A stretch of DNA of 64,000 nucleotides from Pohlia nutans (Eukaryota > Streptophyta > Bryopsida > Bryales > Mniaceae), in the NCBI GenBank assembly GCA_022496805.1, contig CM040106.1, forward strand, positions 2,418,001 through 2,482,000. Direction: 5' to 3'. Both the position numbers and the translations under genes were made by a program. A model generated the notes under the pieces. That model did no database searches. It was not told where the DNA came from and saw only the letters and a list, made by a program, of their open reading frames with translations. Position 1 is the stretch's first letter; every line of letters starts with the position of its first letter. Shown piece by piece: positions 1-11,041 of the stretch.

Positions 1-501
1 TCCACACAAATTTCAGAATTTTACTCTCCGTCTGCAAGAGATATAGTCTTTGGATCACTCGGTACCGCCTTCCAATACAAATGGAAAGGCATAGGCTATG
101 CCCACCCACATAATGAAGAAACAGCCCAACAAGCAATCCACTGGGCACGATTGGCAGCCAAAACCGACCCAAATGCCATCACTATATTGGTAATACCAGA
201 TACAAATTGGTACCAAAACTTCTCCCCACACATGGGGCCCTTTTCAGACCCCCATATAATTGCCCACTTCGCCGCAAATTCCATCACATATGAAGAACCA
301 ACAATCCCTCAAGAACTCCAAAAACCTAAGACAGAACCTCTTGCAATCCGCGTCCTATGCATTCATCACCAAGATCACAACATTGGTACACCATACCAAA
401 TAAATACAATTAAAACAGCAATTGAAAACCTACAAATTCCACAATACCACATACAAGATGCTCCATGCACTCCCCACAACACACCGGTCAATAAAAATTA
501 A
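1..501 (+). pseudogene. LINE ORF2 fragment upstream of RNase H (5' end outside window)
   Basis: The first reading frame is open from base 1 to a stop at 499-501, about 166 residues, with no need for an internal start, so this is the middle of a longer protein cut by the window edge. I do not recognise the fold. Visible features are a Trp/Gly stretch (W-K-G-I-G-Y-A-H-P), an Ala/Trp helix (AIHWARLAAKT) and a hydrophobic strand ending IPDTNWYQ. It lies directly before an RNase H-like segment in the same orientation, so I infer it is the part of a non-LTR retroelement ORF2 between the reverse transcriptase (not in this window) and RNase H. The stop at 499 and the frame offset to the next segment show that this copy is dead. 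Confidence 0.55.
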
Positions 502-573
502 AAATGGAACAAACTCATATACCCACCCTCCATCAATCCAACCAATTTAAACACGCCACCTCTACCAAGCTTT

Positions 574-1105
574 GTGACAAACACTACACCTAAATTCCAA
601 CCGCAACATAGCTACTATACCAATGGATCCTTCATACCTCCTGAACAAGCCCTAGACGGACACTGGAAAAAAGAAAAAGTTGGGTACGGAATATACAACT
701 CTACAAAAGTTAACATGCAAATATCAGCAAGACTACCAGGCCTACAAACATGTTTCCGAGCAGAACTAATGGCTATCCATAGAACACTTAGTCTAGTCAC
801 TACTAAATTCCCAGACGAACCGGCACATATATTTACAGATTGCCTCAATTGCCTATACAATCTAAACACTCATAGTAAACACCCAACCATGCACAACAAT
901 CATGCGGGACAAAACCATACTAATAGACATGGCAGAAATGCTAAAAACTCGTACTCAACCCACCACATTCCACAAAGTCAAAGCACATATCAACATTGAA
1001 GGCAACGAACAAGCGGATAAACTTGCAAAAATGGGAGCTCGAAAAGAATACTTTAGAGCCACAAGTTCATACAAATTTGCACATACAACACCATTCTATT
1101 TTTAA
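574..1105 (+). pseudogene. RNase H-like domain of the LINE ORF2, frameshifted
   Basis: Two overlapping frames together give one RNase H type I domain. The first (574-999) has YYTNGS where active enzymes have Y-x-D-G-S, the FRAELMAIHRTL helix with the catalytic Glu, and the FTDCLNCLYNL strand with its Asp. The second (902-1105) carries KVKAHINIEGNEQADKLAK, the last His/Asp motif. The first catalytic Asp is Asn and the frame changes near 900, so the enzyme would not work. RNase H in a plant LINE ORF2 removes RNA from the RNA-DNA hybrid during target-primed reverse transcription. The retroelement identity is an inference from the flanking segments; the RNase H call rests on the motifs. Confidence 0.75.
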
Positions 1106-1406
1106 AAAGATATATGGCCAGGACCTATAAAACGACCAAATAAAGGCCCCTTCAGATGTCTCCAAACATACCTAACCAAATACGATGAAGAAAATAACCT
1201 TGAAGAAATGGCAATCGAATTTCCCAACATTAGCAAATGGACCATGAACCCAAACGTCGATAACGAATTATCAAATGCATTTTGGTCCAATCCCACAATC
1301 ACTGACTCACAAAAAAACAATTACATTAAAACTTCGTACCGGCCAATACGTGGGTAATGCTAGAAAACAACTATTCTTTGGTAGAGTAAGATTCCCCTCA
1401 ATCACA
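1106..1406 (+). pseudogene. LINE ORF2 linker region, ends at the CACTA insertion
   Basis: One frame reads I-W-P-G-P-I-K-R-P-N-K, then CLQTYLTKYDEENNLEEMA, then FWSNPTITDSQKN. After a further frame change LKLRTGQYVGNARKQLFFG continues to RFPSIT at 1404-1406. This last stretch is the conserved region before the C-terminal zinc-binding motif. The reading stops exactly where CACTATAAG begins at 1407 and resumes at 10,283 with the expected Cys motif. The coding evidence is therefore continuous across the insertion, and it is used here to place the insertion point. Confidence 0.6.
1404..1406. other. Target-site duplication ACA, left copy
   Basis: ACA directly precedes the left CACTATAAG terminus, and the same three bases follow the right terminus at 10280-10282. 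A 3-bp duplication is the rule for CACTA (En/Spm) transposons. Only one copy is needed for the LINE reading frame to run on. Confidence 0.85.
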
Positions 1407-1439
1407 CACTATAAGAAACCCGTGTTTTTTGTAATGTTC
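1407..1439 (+). repeat. Left terminal inverted repeat of the CACTA element
   Basis: Begins CACTATAAGAAACCCG and matches the reverse complement of 10247-10279 at 31 of 33 positions by eye. Confidence 0.85.
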
Positions 1440-2295
1440 AAAAAGATGTTGCCGGTGTCATCAAGACATCCCCGTTTACACTGACCGGACGCAGTAACGC
1501 GTGTAACACGAAAAAACGTCCCATCACGTCTCAGCGAACGCATGGACATCCAAATGTTTTTGGTCATTTTTAGTGGCAGAAAATGGTGCCACGTCAGTGC
1601 CACGTTGACGCCACATCAACGGCACAATTTTGGGCAGTGCCGCATGGAGATGAACTTCATCCAAACGTGTGGTGATGTAGAATGGGACACAGGCCCGCCA
1701 ATTGATGACGTGGAGGCGGGAAAATCTGACGTGGACCCGGGAAAATCTGACGGGAGGCGGGAAATGCTGACGTGGCGTGCTACGTCAACAGAAGTCTGTA
1801 TGGTATTCATTCTACAGCCACGTTCACTAGGACGTCCCTGCGGACACGACTGTGTTTCGCGAGACATCACGCGCTGACGGCGAGATGTTGGCGCCGATGT
1901 CACGGGTCGTCGCGTACTGTGTCTTCATGTTCGTATTGTAAGACATCGCCATGTGGCGGACAACGTTACTGTTGACATGGGCATGTCCTCAAGTACGTCC
2001 TCGTCCCCTGCACGTGGGGAGTGGGTGTGTCATCGCACATGTCTCCAGGGATGTCAGCGCATCTGACGTCACATCTCCTGAGACATGGACTTCTCACATT
2101 TTGTAATTGACGGTGTTTCCGAGAATGTGACCACGCTATAAGAAACATCAGTGCCTTGTATCTGATGACAAAAGTAGCCGAGCGGACGTTTCTACGTAGA
2201 CGTCCCAAGGTTCTCCAAGACGTCATGAGGAACGTCCACTGAGAAATTGTGAATGTTTAGCGAGACATCATCATATCTTTTGAAGTCGTCTCATC

Positions 2296-2850
2296 AAACA
2301 TCTTCGCGTCACATCCGACGTGCTACAGATTCGTCAGCGATGAGACGTAGTCGTTGCTCAAAACATCCGCAAGTCAAGTGATACGTGTTATGAAAGACAT
2401 TATCAAGGCGGCACAGACGTCCAAGAGAACATCCCCACGTCTTATATATGTCAGAACTTAGACATAAACCTTGACACGTAGTCATCTCACAAAACATCCG
2501 CATGTCACGTATCAAGCATTATGAATGACGTCATCTTGATAACCCAGACGTCCAAGAATACATCCCCACGTCATGTAACAGATCTTACAAGGTTATGAGC
2601 TTCATCACACAGACGTCCCAGAAAACATCCCCTTGTCACTGCACAATAATTATAAGAGACATCATCATGATCACCCAGTCGTCCGACTAAATGTCCCCAT
2701 GTCATGTACCACGTCTTACATGGACATCATTGTCATTACACAGTCCTCTCATAAAACATCCCCATGTCACTTAAGAATTGTTTTAGAAGACATCATAATG
2801 ATCACACAGTCGTCCTAGATAACATCCCCATGCCATGTATCACGTATACG
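2296..2850. repeat. 65-66-bp tandem array (about 8 units) inside the CACTA element
   Basis: The word AACATCCCCATGTCA, with small changes, recurs at 2362, 2428, 2493, 2559, 2624, 2689, 2755 and 2821, a constant step of 65-66 bp. Between these anchors each unit also carries a CAGACGTCC or CAGTCGTCC block and a GACATCAT block. The array lies in the left subterminal part of the element. It may be a transposase-binding platform or simply a minisatellite that arose from subterminal repeats. Confidence 0.85.
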
Positions 2851-4142
2851 TTTTCGCATTGCATATCTATAACACATTGTAAAATCAATGTTCAAAAGTC
2901 ATAACAATATTATTTGTGACCTCATATAGCGCAAAATGCACATCTACTGATACGTCAACCGACAACATCCCTATACTACGCACTCACGTCTTTCACTCGA
3001 TCCAATGTCCTCGCTTGTTGTCGGTGCTCCCCTATGACCTTCATACCTTTCCGCACTGGTCCATTGCTGCACTTGTTTGACATGCCAACAGTGCATGCGG
3101 TTAAAAAAGTGATACACAACCAAATAGGATTGCATTATTTCACGTTCGCGGGACAAACATTTCTCAATCAATTTTAGTCCACCCGTTCATATCAGCGTAA
3201 CCCTAATCCAAATCTATGTCAATGTTCTGGATGCCTGACACTGTAGTATACAAGCTACATCATGTGCCAAAAAGTTTTTGGGGATGTTCTAACAGATGTC
3301 TTTGACGCTTCTAGAGACGTCTACGTGATTTAACGGACGTCTTCCAAAACATCCGTGTTGTACGCCACCGTTAATCTCTCATGCAGTGGGTCACCAGCAT
3401 GTACTTATGATTACAGGGGTTTTAGCTGCAATAACTCACCCAAATCCTTGCACGCTCCAATTGTCATTTCTTCTTGGCGGCCTCCGCTCTTGTTGGGGTG
3501 CCTACCTGCATTTGGAAAATGATAGCATGTTTAGGGACTCTTTCTATACAATGTCTATGTATACTGTGGAATATATTGTTGCCTCACATATATGACATAA
3601 TATGACATATATCATACAATATGACATACACGCAATTTAGAACTTCAAAGTATTACACTTCATAATCATTACACGGACGATGACAGTATACACCGGTACA
3701 GGTGTTAACCCTACAGCTGCATCTCCCTCCTCTAAGCCCCCTCCTTCATCTCCAAATCTGCGAGCACAACATATTCCATTCAATCAGTACTTCTAAAGTC
3801 CTATATATATACCAAGACATTACAGTAGTAAAGCACACAAAAGCAACTATCAAGTGACGTGATGTCCAATTCCAAAACATGATAAATCCTCGTCAGTTCA
3901 AAACATTGTGTTGTATTTAAATCTGCCACATGTCATAACGGATGTCCGAGTGGACGACTCTGGTGTTTTTCGACGCTGTGTGGGACGTCACGGACAATAC
4001 CTTTGTGTTGCTAATGTCTGCATAACAGTAATTGGCGCAGTATGTAAAGGTGCGAGAAGGCACATAGTAGCAAGCTCCACAACATCCACAAATGCTTGCA
4101 ATGGCTTGCTGTCCCAATCACATTCTTCATCACCATTGCACA

Positions 4143-4202
4143 TAGAACACAGGGCTGTAGAATTAGGAGCTCAGGTGCTCAGGAGCTCAGGAGCTCAGGT
4201 GC
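4143..4202. repeat. GAGCTCAG short tandem repeat
   Basis: GAGCTCAG alternates with GTGCTCAG and is repeated four to five times between about 4168 and 4200, directly before the 12-bp array. Confidence 0.7.
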
Positions 4203-4219
4203 AGACATCCAACCCAAAC

Positions 4220-4336
4220 ATCTATGGTGACATCTCTGGTGGCATCTATAGTGACATCTCTGATGACATCTTTGGTACCATGTCCGATGATATATCTAGT
4301 AACATTGCTAATGACATCTCTAGTGACATCTATGAT
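4220..4336. repeat. 12-bp GACATC tandem array
   Basis: Successive 12-mers of the form TATGGTGACATC, TCTGGTGGCATC, TATAGTGACATC, TCTGATGACATC continue for about nine units with point changes. This is the finest of the three tandem scales in the CACTA element and shows the basic GACATC word. Confidence 0.85.
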
Positions 4337-4927
4337 GTAAAAATATGGTGCATGCTACGAACATGAAGGCCATACCTGCATACACCCGGTTGAAAAACCG
4401 CTAATTTGCAAGTCGCGACCGCCCTTTCCAGTTGTGTCTGGGATTCAAGTCTTTAGCGTTGCATATACTAGGATACCTAAGTCATTAGGATACTACAAGT
4501 TTTAGGGTTTCTTCCACAACAAATCAAATACTAGAAGTTTTAGAGTTTCTTCCACAACAACACCTTCTTCATAGTGTCATACAAGATGCCTTTGAAATCT
4601 ACTAACACTAGTTTCTTCATCAAATTGCCCCCCCTTCCGTCTTTGACCTTGCCGCCACGCTTCCAAAGCCACGTAGCATCCTCACTTGTGTCCACTTAGA
4701 GAGAAAAAAGGAAACAATCACTTTAATAATAGATGGCAACACTTTTGAAAACCTCTACACTCTAAACTCTAACTTCTTGGATAAATGAAGGCAAAAATGA
4801 GCTTTATGCAGCCTCTAATTCCTCTTAAAGGTCTCATGATCTAACTATGGCTGCGGCAGCTAACCCTAGCCGCCTCTGTTCATCCAGTGAACTCGATGAA
4901 AGTCATCCCAGTCGATGTTTGTTGGGA

Positions 4928-4985
4928 CATGATGACGTCATCTTAGACGTCTTCATGGACGTCATCTTAGACATCTTCATGGACA
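4928..4985. repeat. 24-bp GACGTC direct repeat, two copies
   Basis: GACGTCATCTTAGACGTCTT and CATG are followed by the same 24-bp unit with one change (GACGTC to GACATC), then a partial third copy. It is the same word family as the neighbouring arrays. Confidence 0.7.
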
Positions 4986-5089
4986 GGTAGATGTCATCAT
5001 TGATGTCCTTCCAAACATTCCAATGTTGGGTAATGACTGTAATTTTTGAATTCATATTGCACTCAAATACACTTAAAGACTTCATATTA

Positions 5090-6030
5090 CTGAGATGTTT
5101 TGTTTTTCTAAAATTGTTTTACTTGTCTAAAAAAATTTAAAAAGAATTTTTTACAAGTCTATAATTAAATAAAATCTGATATAAGCACAATTTTATTTTT
5201 AGACAAATAAAACATCTTACACTTGTGTCTAAATGCTTTTAAGTATATTAAGAAATATGAAGTTTTTGAAAGTACGTAAGGTTTTTTTTTTAAAACATTG
5301 TAATGAACATGATGAAAGTTCAACGATTAGTATGGATGTTTGCATGGTATGGTTCGTCAACTTGTTTGTCAAAATGAAAAACTTTGCTCCTCTTCTTGAT
5401 CTTTTAGAACTTCATAAATAGAAATTGATGGTAGAAGTAAAAAAAATTGAACTACTACAACTAAGTGATGTCTTATACCAATATTAAAAAAAAAGGTCAA
5501 AAATAACAAACATGTAGTCCAAATTGTTCTTTATGTAAATCATTAGTGCCTTTTTCTAGTGCAAAAGTCCACATGGAAATTATGAAAGAGAAAAGAAGGT
5601 TGTGGACGGAATTTTCAGCTATAAATTTTTCCAATTTACAAATATGTGAAGAGAAATATGTTCCACATTTTTCCAAGTTTTTCCAAATTATTGAAATTCT
5701 AATTTTAAAATATGTGTTGCTGAAAATTGTTCTCTGACTATTTCTAAAATAATTTTTTGATGGATTTTGTTTTTTAAATTCCTTCATAATAGAAAATTTC
5801 AAGTGGGAGTATTTTCATATTCTCAAATATAGAACCAAAAATGAACTATATTTGCATTCAAAGTTTAACTATATTGTTCAAAGTGGTAGTAGAACGGGAG
5901 TTTTTATACTCAAAATCTTCCAAATTAAATCATTTAGACAAACTCAGATTTATTTCTATCATTGATAAATACATAACTTTAAAAGTTAGTACACTTCATT
6001 TGTCATTGTAATATTTCTAAATATTTTTTA
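5090..6030. other. AT-rich segment without GACATC words inside the CACTA element
   Basis: Composition changes sharply: long A/T runs and almost no GACATC or GACGTC words. Small open frames on both strands look like chance. It may be a later insertion or the unaltered internal core. I could not find flanking inverted repeats. Confidence 0.4.
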
Positions 6031-6399
6031 AAGGGGATTAAAAGTTATTTCTTTCAATGAAATGCACAGTGTGCACCAAAAGGCATGATAATTCACAACT
6101 CTGAATTCCGACAATATAGTGAACCATACCATGTTCGTCATTTTCATAGATTAAATCCTCAAGTAATGTGCGAGTCGCCAACATTGAATGTGACAGGTAC
6201 AGATTTTGCGTGGAAAACTTCAACCACATGGACAACACACAGCATCTTGATATAGACATTTTCTAATGAACTTGTGTTCAGAAAGACGTACTCGCATTCT
6301 TTTGGATGTTCTTTGTGACGTCTCCAAGTGTGACGTATATGCTCGTGATAGGTCATCCCGGACGTCATGTATGTCCTAAACCATGTCGCCAAGGACCTC

Positions 6400-9260
6400 T
6401 CAGAAAACATTGCGTACATCGTCTGTGACATCCGTGAACGTCTGTGTTGTGACCGCTGAGACATTGCGTACATCGACTAAGACAGACGTGCTTGTCCGTT
6501 GTGTCCTATGGCGCGTCCTATGTCTCACTAGAGGTTCTTTCAGCCGTCACAGATGACCTTTTAGACATCGAGTACATCAACAATTACATTAGTGCTCGCA
6601 CGATGTCTCCTATGTCAAGTCGGATGTCTTTCAGGATGTCCGGAGAGACACTGTTTCTGACTTCTGTAGACGCGTCTCGGACGTTTCAGATGAAAACATC
6701 CAACTATATATATTGAGTGAGACGTCAAACCGTTACGGTGGATGTTGTGGCTGATGTATTCAATTACGATGTATGAACATGGCCATGTCATTGGGGACGG
6801 CGTCTATGTCATCTTCCGTGTCGCAATGGACGTCTCAGCAAACACGCACCGGTGCATGGCGGTTGTCTGTGGCGATGCAAGCTGGGAGCAGTGTTGACAA
6901 CATCCTTAAAAACACCCTTTGAGGCGTGGGCTCCCTGGTTGCGGATGTCATTGCTAACATTTCGTAGGCTACAGATACGACGATGGGGCTGGTTTCCTAA
7001 ACCTAAACCCATAATTGGAAAGACATGTCGACATGACTGAAGATATCACCAAAAACGCTGGTTTTTTATAGTGCAAGGTTAATGTAAAGGTTCTACGGCG
7101 GCAATACTTCGTTGACAGTTGCTTTCTAAGATATTCCCTCGACATTTTTGGCAACTTCTATTTAGACTAGGTAACATCGCTAGAGGATGTCTTTACAGAT
7201 TATGTACAGAATGCAAATTTTGTACACCATCCGAATCACATTTCTCAGAACATGATCAATCGAATTGGTCATTTTGAAACCATAATTTTTTGGATTAAAT
7301 ATTCAAGAAAAAGGGATTTGCATGATTTGTGTGATACGTGGTCTGAGCCTAGAAAGGCGCTTTCTGATATCGAAGTTTCAGGAGGTGCAAGTACAACGAT
7401 GTGACGGGTCACATGTCGTCGAATAATTGGGACGCAATGACGTACGTGAAGCACAAGCGACAAGTCATCAGTGTTGACGACTATGGATATGTGGATGGCA
7501 AAATGGATACATACGATCTTAGAAAAGGCCAGACATCCAGTCCGTATGCAAAGGACCTTCATCCCGGAGTGGATTGGGGTGATTAAACAAAAAAGGATCC
7601 GCAACGTATGGTGCAGAAGATGTATGAGAGGACGATGTGTCTCCGTGGAAGGAAACAGTGGAGGAGTAGTGGTATTCGCCTAGTATTACTGCGGCCTTCA
7701 TCAGTGTCCGCTTGTTGTGGTTATCACCACTGAGACGTCTTCTACAACATGCGCATGAACATGATGATGTCACACGACACGTCCGGAGCGCGCGTCACGG
7801 ATGACCTCTGAGACATCGCGGACATCAACTGAGACAATCGTGCTCGGATGTTCTCTCTTACGTCGCGCATGATGTCATACAGATGTCTACAGAGACACCC
7901 ACTGTGATGTCTGTAACAACATCCCGGACGTTTAAGCTGGAGACGTAGAGCTATGTTCAGGGATACGTTTAGCAGTCACGAGGGACGTTGTTGGAGATGT
8001 CCTGCAGTGTGACTTATGTGCTTGAGCAATGTCATCGCGGACGTGAGTGACGTCCTCTAAAGTGTCACATTGGGCGTCTCTCCGAAGACGCCCTGATACA
8101 TGGTGGATGTATGCGGCGATGTTTGATGGAACATCCGTATAGACATCCCTGCACACACTGATGGAGACGCGGGTCCCGTCTCTGCGGACATCATCGCTAA
8201 CATGTCATCAAAAACATGCTCATGCCCAGTGGAATGTCCGACGAGGCGTTTGGAGCACGCCGTCACGGAGGACCTCTCAGACATCTTGTACTTCATCTGA
8301 GACATGCGTGCTTGGACATGATTTCGCCTCTGGCATTCAATGTCTTCACGGATGTCCGGAGAGTCACCGTACAGGATGTCTGCAGAAGCATCTCGGGCGT
8401 TTCAGATAAAGACATCCATGTATGTTGAGTGAGACGACCGAGCGTTCCGGTGGATGTTCTGTTTGATGTCTCCGATTGTGACAGATGTGTTGTGCCATGT
8501 CATTATGGATGTTGGCTATGTCCTCTACCGTGTCGCAACGGACGTCTCAGCAAACGCGCACACGTGCATGCCGGATGTCTGCGGCGATGTAAGCTGGGAC
8601 ATCACTGCAGACATCCCGCGCAAACGTTTCTATGGAGACGCAACCCCGTCTATCGCGGATATCATCGTCCCCATGTCACCAACAACAACCGGATGTACGC
8701 CGGGATGTCCCAGCACACGTATGAAGCGCACCAGCACAGATGACCTCTGAGAGAACACATGCATAGTTCTCTTGAGACATTCGTCCATCCTCAGGTCTCT
8801 TATGCCGTCTCCGATGCATTCTCACAGATGTTTAGAGAGACACTCTTTGTGAGCTCTGCAGAAGCATAAAGGACGTCTCAGCCTCAGATATACTGCTGCG
8901 TTCCATGAGACATCAAAGCGTTCCAATGGACGATCTCTACAACGTGCTGCTCTGTGCCGTATGTGATCGTGCGCTGTCATCCCCGACGTCCGCCACGACC
9001 TCTACCGTGTCACAGTGGACGTCTGTGCCAAGACAGCCTGCATTGTTAGGAAAGTTGTCGCAGATGTTCGATGGAACATCCCTCTGTACATCCATAAATA
9101 CAATGTTGGAGACACGGGCCCGATCGTCGCGGATGTCATCGCGGACATGTCACCAACAACTTACAAATGTATGCCGAGATGTCATAGCACACATTCGGAG
9201 CGCGCCATCACGGATGACATCTGAGACACCTCGCACATCGAGTGAGATATGAATGCATAT
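6400..9260. repeat. ~470-bp higher-order tandem repeat, right half of the CACTA element
   Basis: The anchor CGGAGCGCGC..TCACGGATGACCTCTGAGACA recurs in altered form at 7784, 8251, 8723 and 9196, steps of 467, 472 and 473 bp. A second anchor, GACGTCTCAGCAAAC followed by GCGCAC and GTGCATG, recurs near 6839 and 8551, with a weaker copy near 9026. Many short open frames here are repeat artefacts. The unit is itself full of GACATC/GATGTC words. Confidence 0.8.
7041..7073 (-). repeat. Internal CACTA-like terminus
   Basis: Read on the minus strand from 7073, the sequence starts CACTATAAAAAACCAGCG and continues GTTTTTGGTGAT. It matches the element's own TIR at most of the first 28 positions. It points outward to the right, as a right-hand end would. 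I found no matching left end, so this is a relic of a nested or fused second element. Confidence 0.6.
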
Positions 9261-9539
9261 GGACGTTCTCTCTGATGTCGTTTCGGATGTCTTCAAAGAT
9301 GTCTACAGAGACACCGTTTGAGACGTCTGCAGACACACCGTAGAAGTTTATGCTAGGAACATCGTTGCGTTTCCTTGACGTCATCGCGGACATACCAGAG
9401 GATGTCCACCGAAACATGTGGACGTTAATGTCATCATCGTGAATAGTATACATGTGAGTTTGTCCGACGTGGAATTTTGGTTGCCATGTAGATGAAGAGC
9501 TGTAAATTCTAAAATTAATAATATGTCCACGTATATGTG

Positions 9540-9800
9540 GTATCATAAATTCTAAAAAATCACAGTATTTTATAAAAGTCTATTTTTGGCAACAACGACT
9601 TTTTAACAATATTTTAATATTAAAATAATACTATTTTAATATTTTAATATACATAAATCAATTTAATATAATAAATAATATTTTTTAATATTATTTTATT
9701 TTATTTTATGATTAAAATATTCAGTAATATTAATATATTAAAATAATATCATTAAAATATTATTATTTAATAATATTATACGAAATTGATAGATGACAAA
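9540..9800. repeat. AT-only low-complexity block with TATTTTAATA inverted repeats
   Basis: Nearly pure A/T with many copies of AATATTTTAATAT in both orientations. No gene is seen. It separates the 470-bp array from the right terminal region. Confidence 0.7.
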
Positions 9801-10246
9801 TTCAGAGAGTGCAAAATAATGAAAATAAAATGATTATTCTAAATGTTGTGGTATTATAAAATTACATCATAACGGGAAAAAATTAAAGAGTATTTAATAA
9901 GAGGATGCATTTTTTTCTTTTACTCTTGTAAACCGCTACCCATTCTGCTGTTTCTTTTACAGCCGGTCTGCATTCTACCTCACACGCTAGTAACTTTTCC
10001 AAACTTACCCTCGGTGAAACCGGATTGCCTTGCCGACGTGACAGTTCTGCGTCTCCCAAGATGTCATGCGAGACGTCCTACGGAACGGGCACGTTTCTGC
10101 CAAAATCTTTGCGTTTTGAGGTACACATGGGTGGACCGACAGGCTATATTTGCCACTGTAGCAAAGGACCGCGTGGACATCGTTACGTTCGCCGAGACAC
10201 AAGCGACTAACATGAAGACAGGAGAAAAACACGACGCAGTTTTTCA

Positions 10247-10279
10247 GAACATCACAAAAAACTCGGGTTTCTTATAGTG
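10247..10279 (-). repeat. Right terminal inverted repeat of the CACTA element
   Basis: The reverse complement starts CACTATAAGAAACCCG. It is followed on the plus strand by the ACA target duplication (10280-10282). Confidence 0.85.
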
Positions 10280-11041
10280 ACATGTTCCATCTGTAACTCT
10301 GCAGAGGCAGACACATGGCTACACGTACTTCTAAAATGCAGCCATCACCACATTCACGCTATTACAGTCAAAAGACATAACAAAGCAGTATGGGAACTAA
10401 GGAAATTAATCCTTTCATCACAAAAATGTAGATGTTACACCTTTATGAACGCAGGAACATTCAACAACAACCCCCAAGAAAACAGAGTACCTCCATGGCT
10501 ACTACCATGCTTATGTGAACAACAAAGATGCCATTGCAACGCTAGATTCAAACCAGACATCCTTTGCATAAAAGGACTCCCATACAAAAATGACCCACCA
10601 TCACATCCATCAGACAACTTCACAATCCAATTTATTGAATTTACATATTGCAATGATAGATTCCCACAAGAAACAATAAATATCAAAAATCAGAAATACC
10701 AACCACTTATTGACAACAATTTTAACTTAGGTTGGAAAGTTGATCCACTCATAGTCATCACGGCAGGAGCTAGAGGCACAACACATATCCTCTCAATTAA
10801 ACTGCTTGAAACAAAATTTAAACTACCAGAAATTGCCATTAAACACACATTCAAAGAAATAAATACCATTGCTATACATCATGCCGGATCAATTATTCTA
10901 CATAAAAGAAAAATAGAAAATAACCAACCACTTCCAATAGATTACTGGGCAATAATAAGCTTGGGGTATCACTTTTTGGACACACTAATTAGGTTATTTT
11001 TGTTTAAAACCTCCAAAGTTTGCCTAATTTGCTCATTTTGA
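10280..11041 (+). pseudogene. C-terminal part of the LINE ORF2 (zinc-binding region)
   Basis: After the target duplication the LINE frame resumes: C-S-I-C-N-S-x6-T-W-L-H-V-L-L-K-C gives a C-x2-C...H...C pattern like the zinc-binding motif at the end of many LINE reverse transcriptases. It is followed by KRHNKAVWELRKL, a second Cys cluster (LPCLCEQQRCHCNARFKPDI) and a long hydrophobic tail to about 10,960. The frame stays open to a stop at 11,039, but the last 25 residues look like read-through into flanking AT-rich DNA. This segment is less damaged than the RNase H part. It is the same gene copy as 1-1406, separated only by the transposon. Confidence 0.75.

Larger units (their letters stand above)
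3908..4366 (+). other. 152-residue ORF containing a 12-bp tandem repeat; probably not a gene
   Basis: An open frame of 152 residues whose second half (about residues 104-145) is a four-residue repeat of the type IYGD-ISGG-IYSD-ISDD. It arises because the DNA has a 12-bp tandem unit in multiples of three. The first half has Cys and His residues but no family I recognise. It sits inside the GACATC-rich CACTA element and shares that composition. I see no promoter or splice structure. I list it as an open frame, with the repeat as the likely cause of its length. Confidence 0.25.
1407..10279. mobile_element. CACTA-type DNA transposon, 8,873 bp, no transposase seen
   Basis: The ends form a 33-bp terminal inverted repeat starting CACTATAAGAAACCCG on both sides. 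The arms are 1407-1439 and 10247-10279, with two mismatches at TIR positions 17 and 27. The element is flanked by ACA/ACA and inserted into a LINE coding region, which fixes its ends independently. No ORF inside resembles a CACTA transposase (TNPD/TNPA); the longest is a 152-residue frame made of simple repeats. Most of the interior is variants of GACATC, GATGTC and GACGTC, the kind of subterminal repeat that CACTA transposases bind, but here it spreads over most of the element and is organised into tandem arrays at several scales. I infer a non-autonomous element. An AT-rich segment (5,090-6,030) and an internal CACTA-like end at 7,041-7,073 suggest nested or chimaeric history. Confidence 0.85.

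Noticed and set aside
7269..7773. Overlapping 60-110-residue ORFs on both strands in the CACTA interior
   Set aside because: They share the GACATC-type repeats, overlap each other and show no conserved motif.
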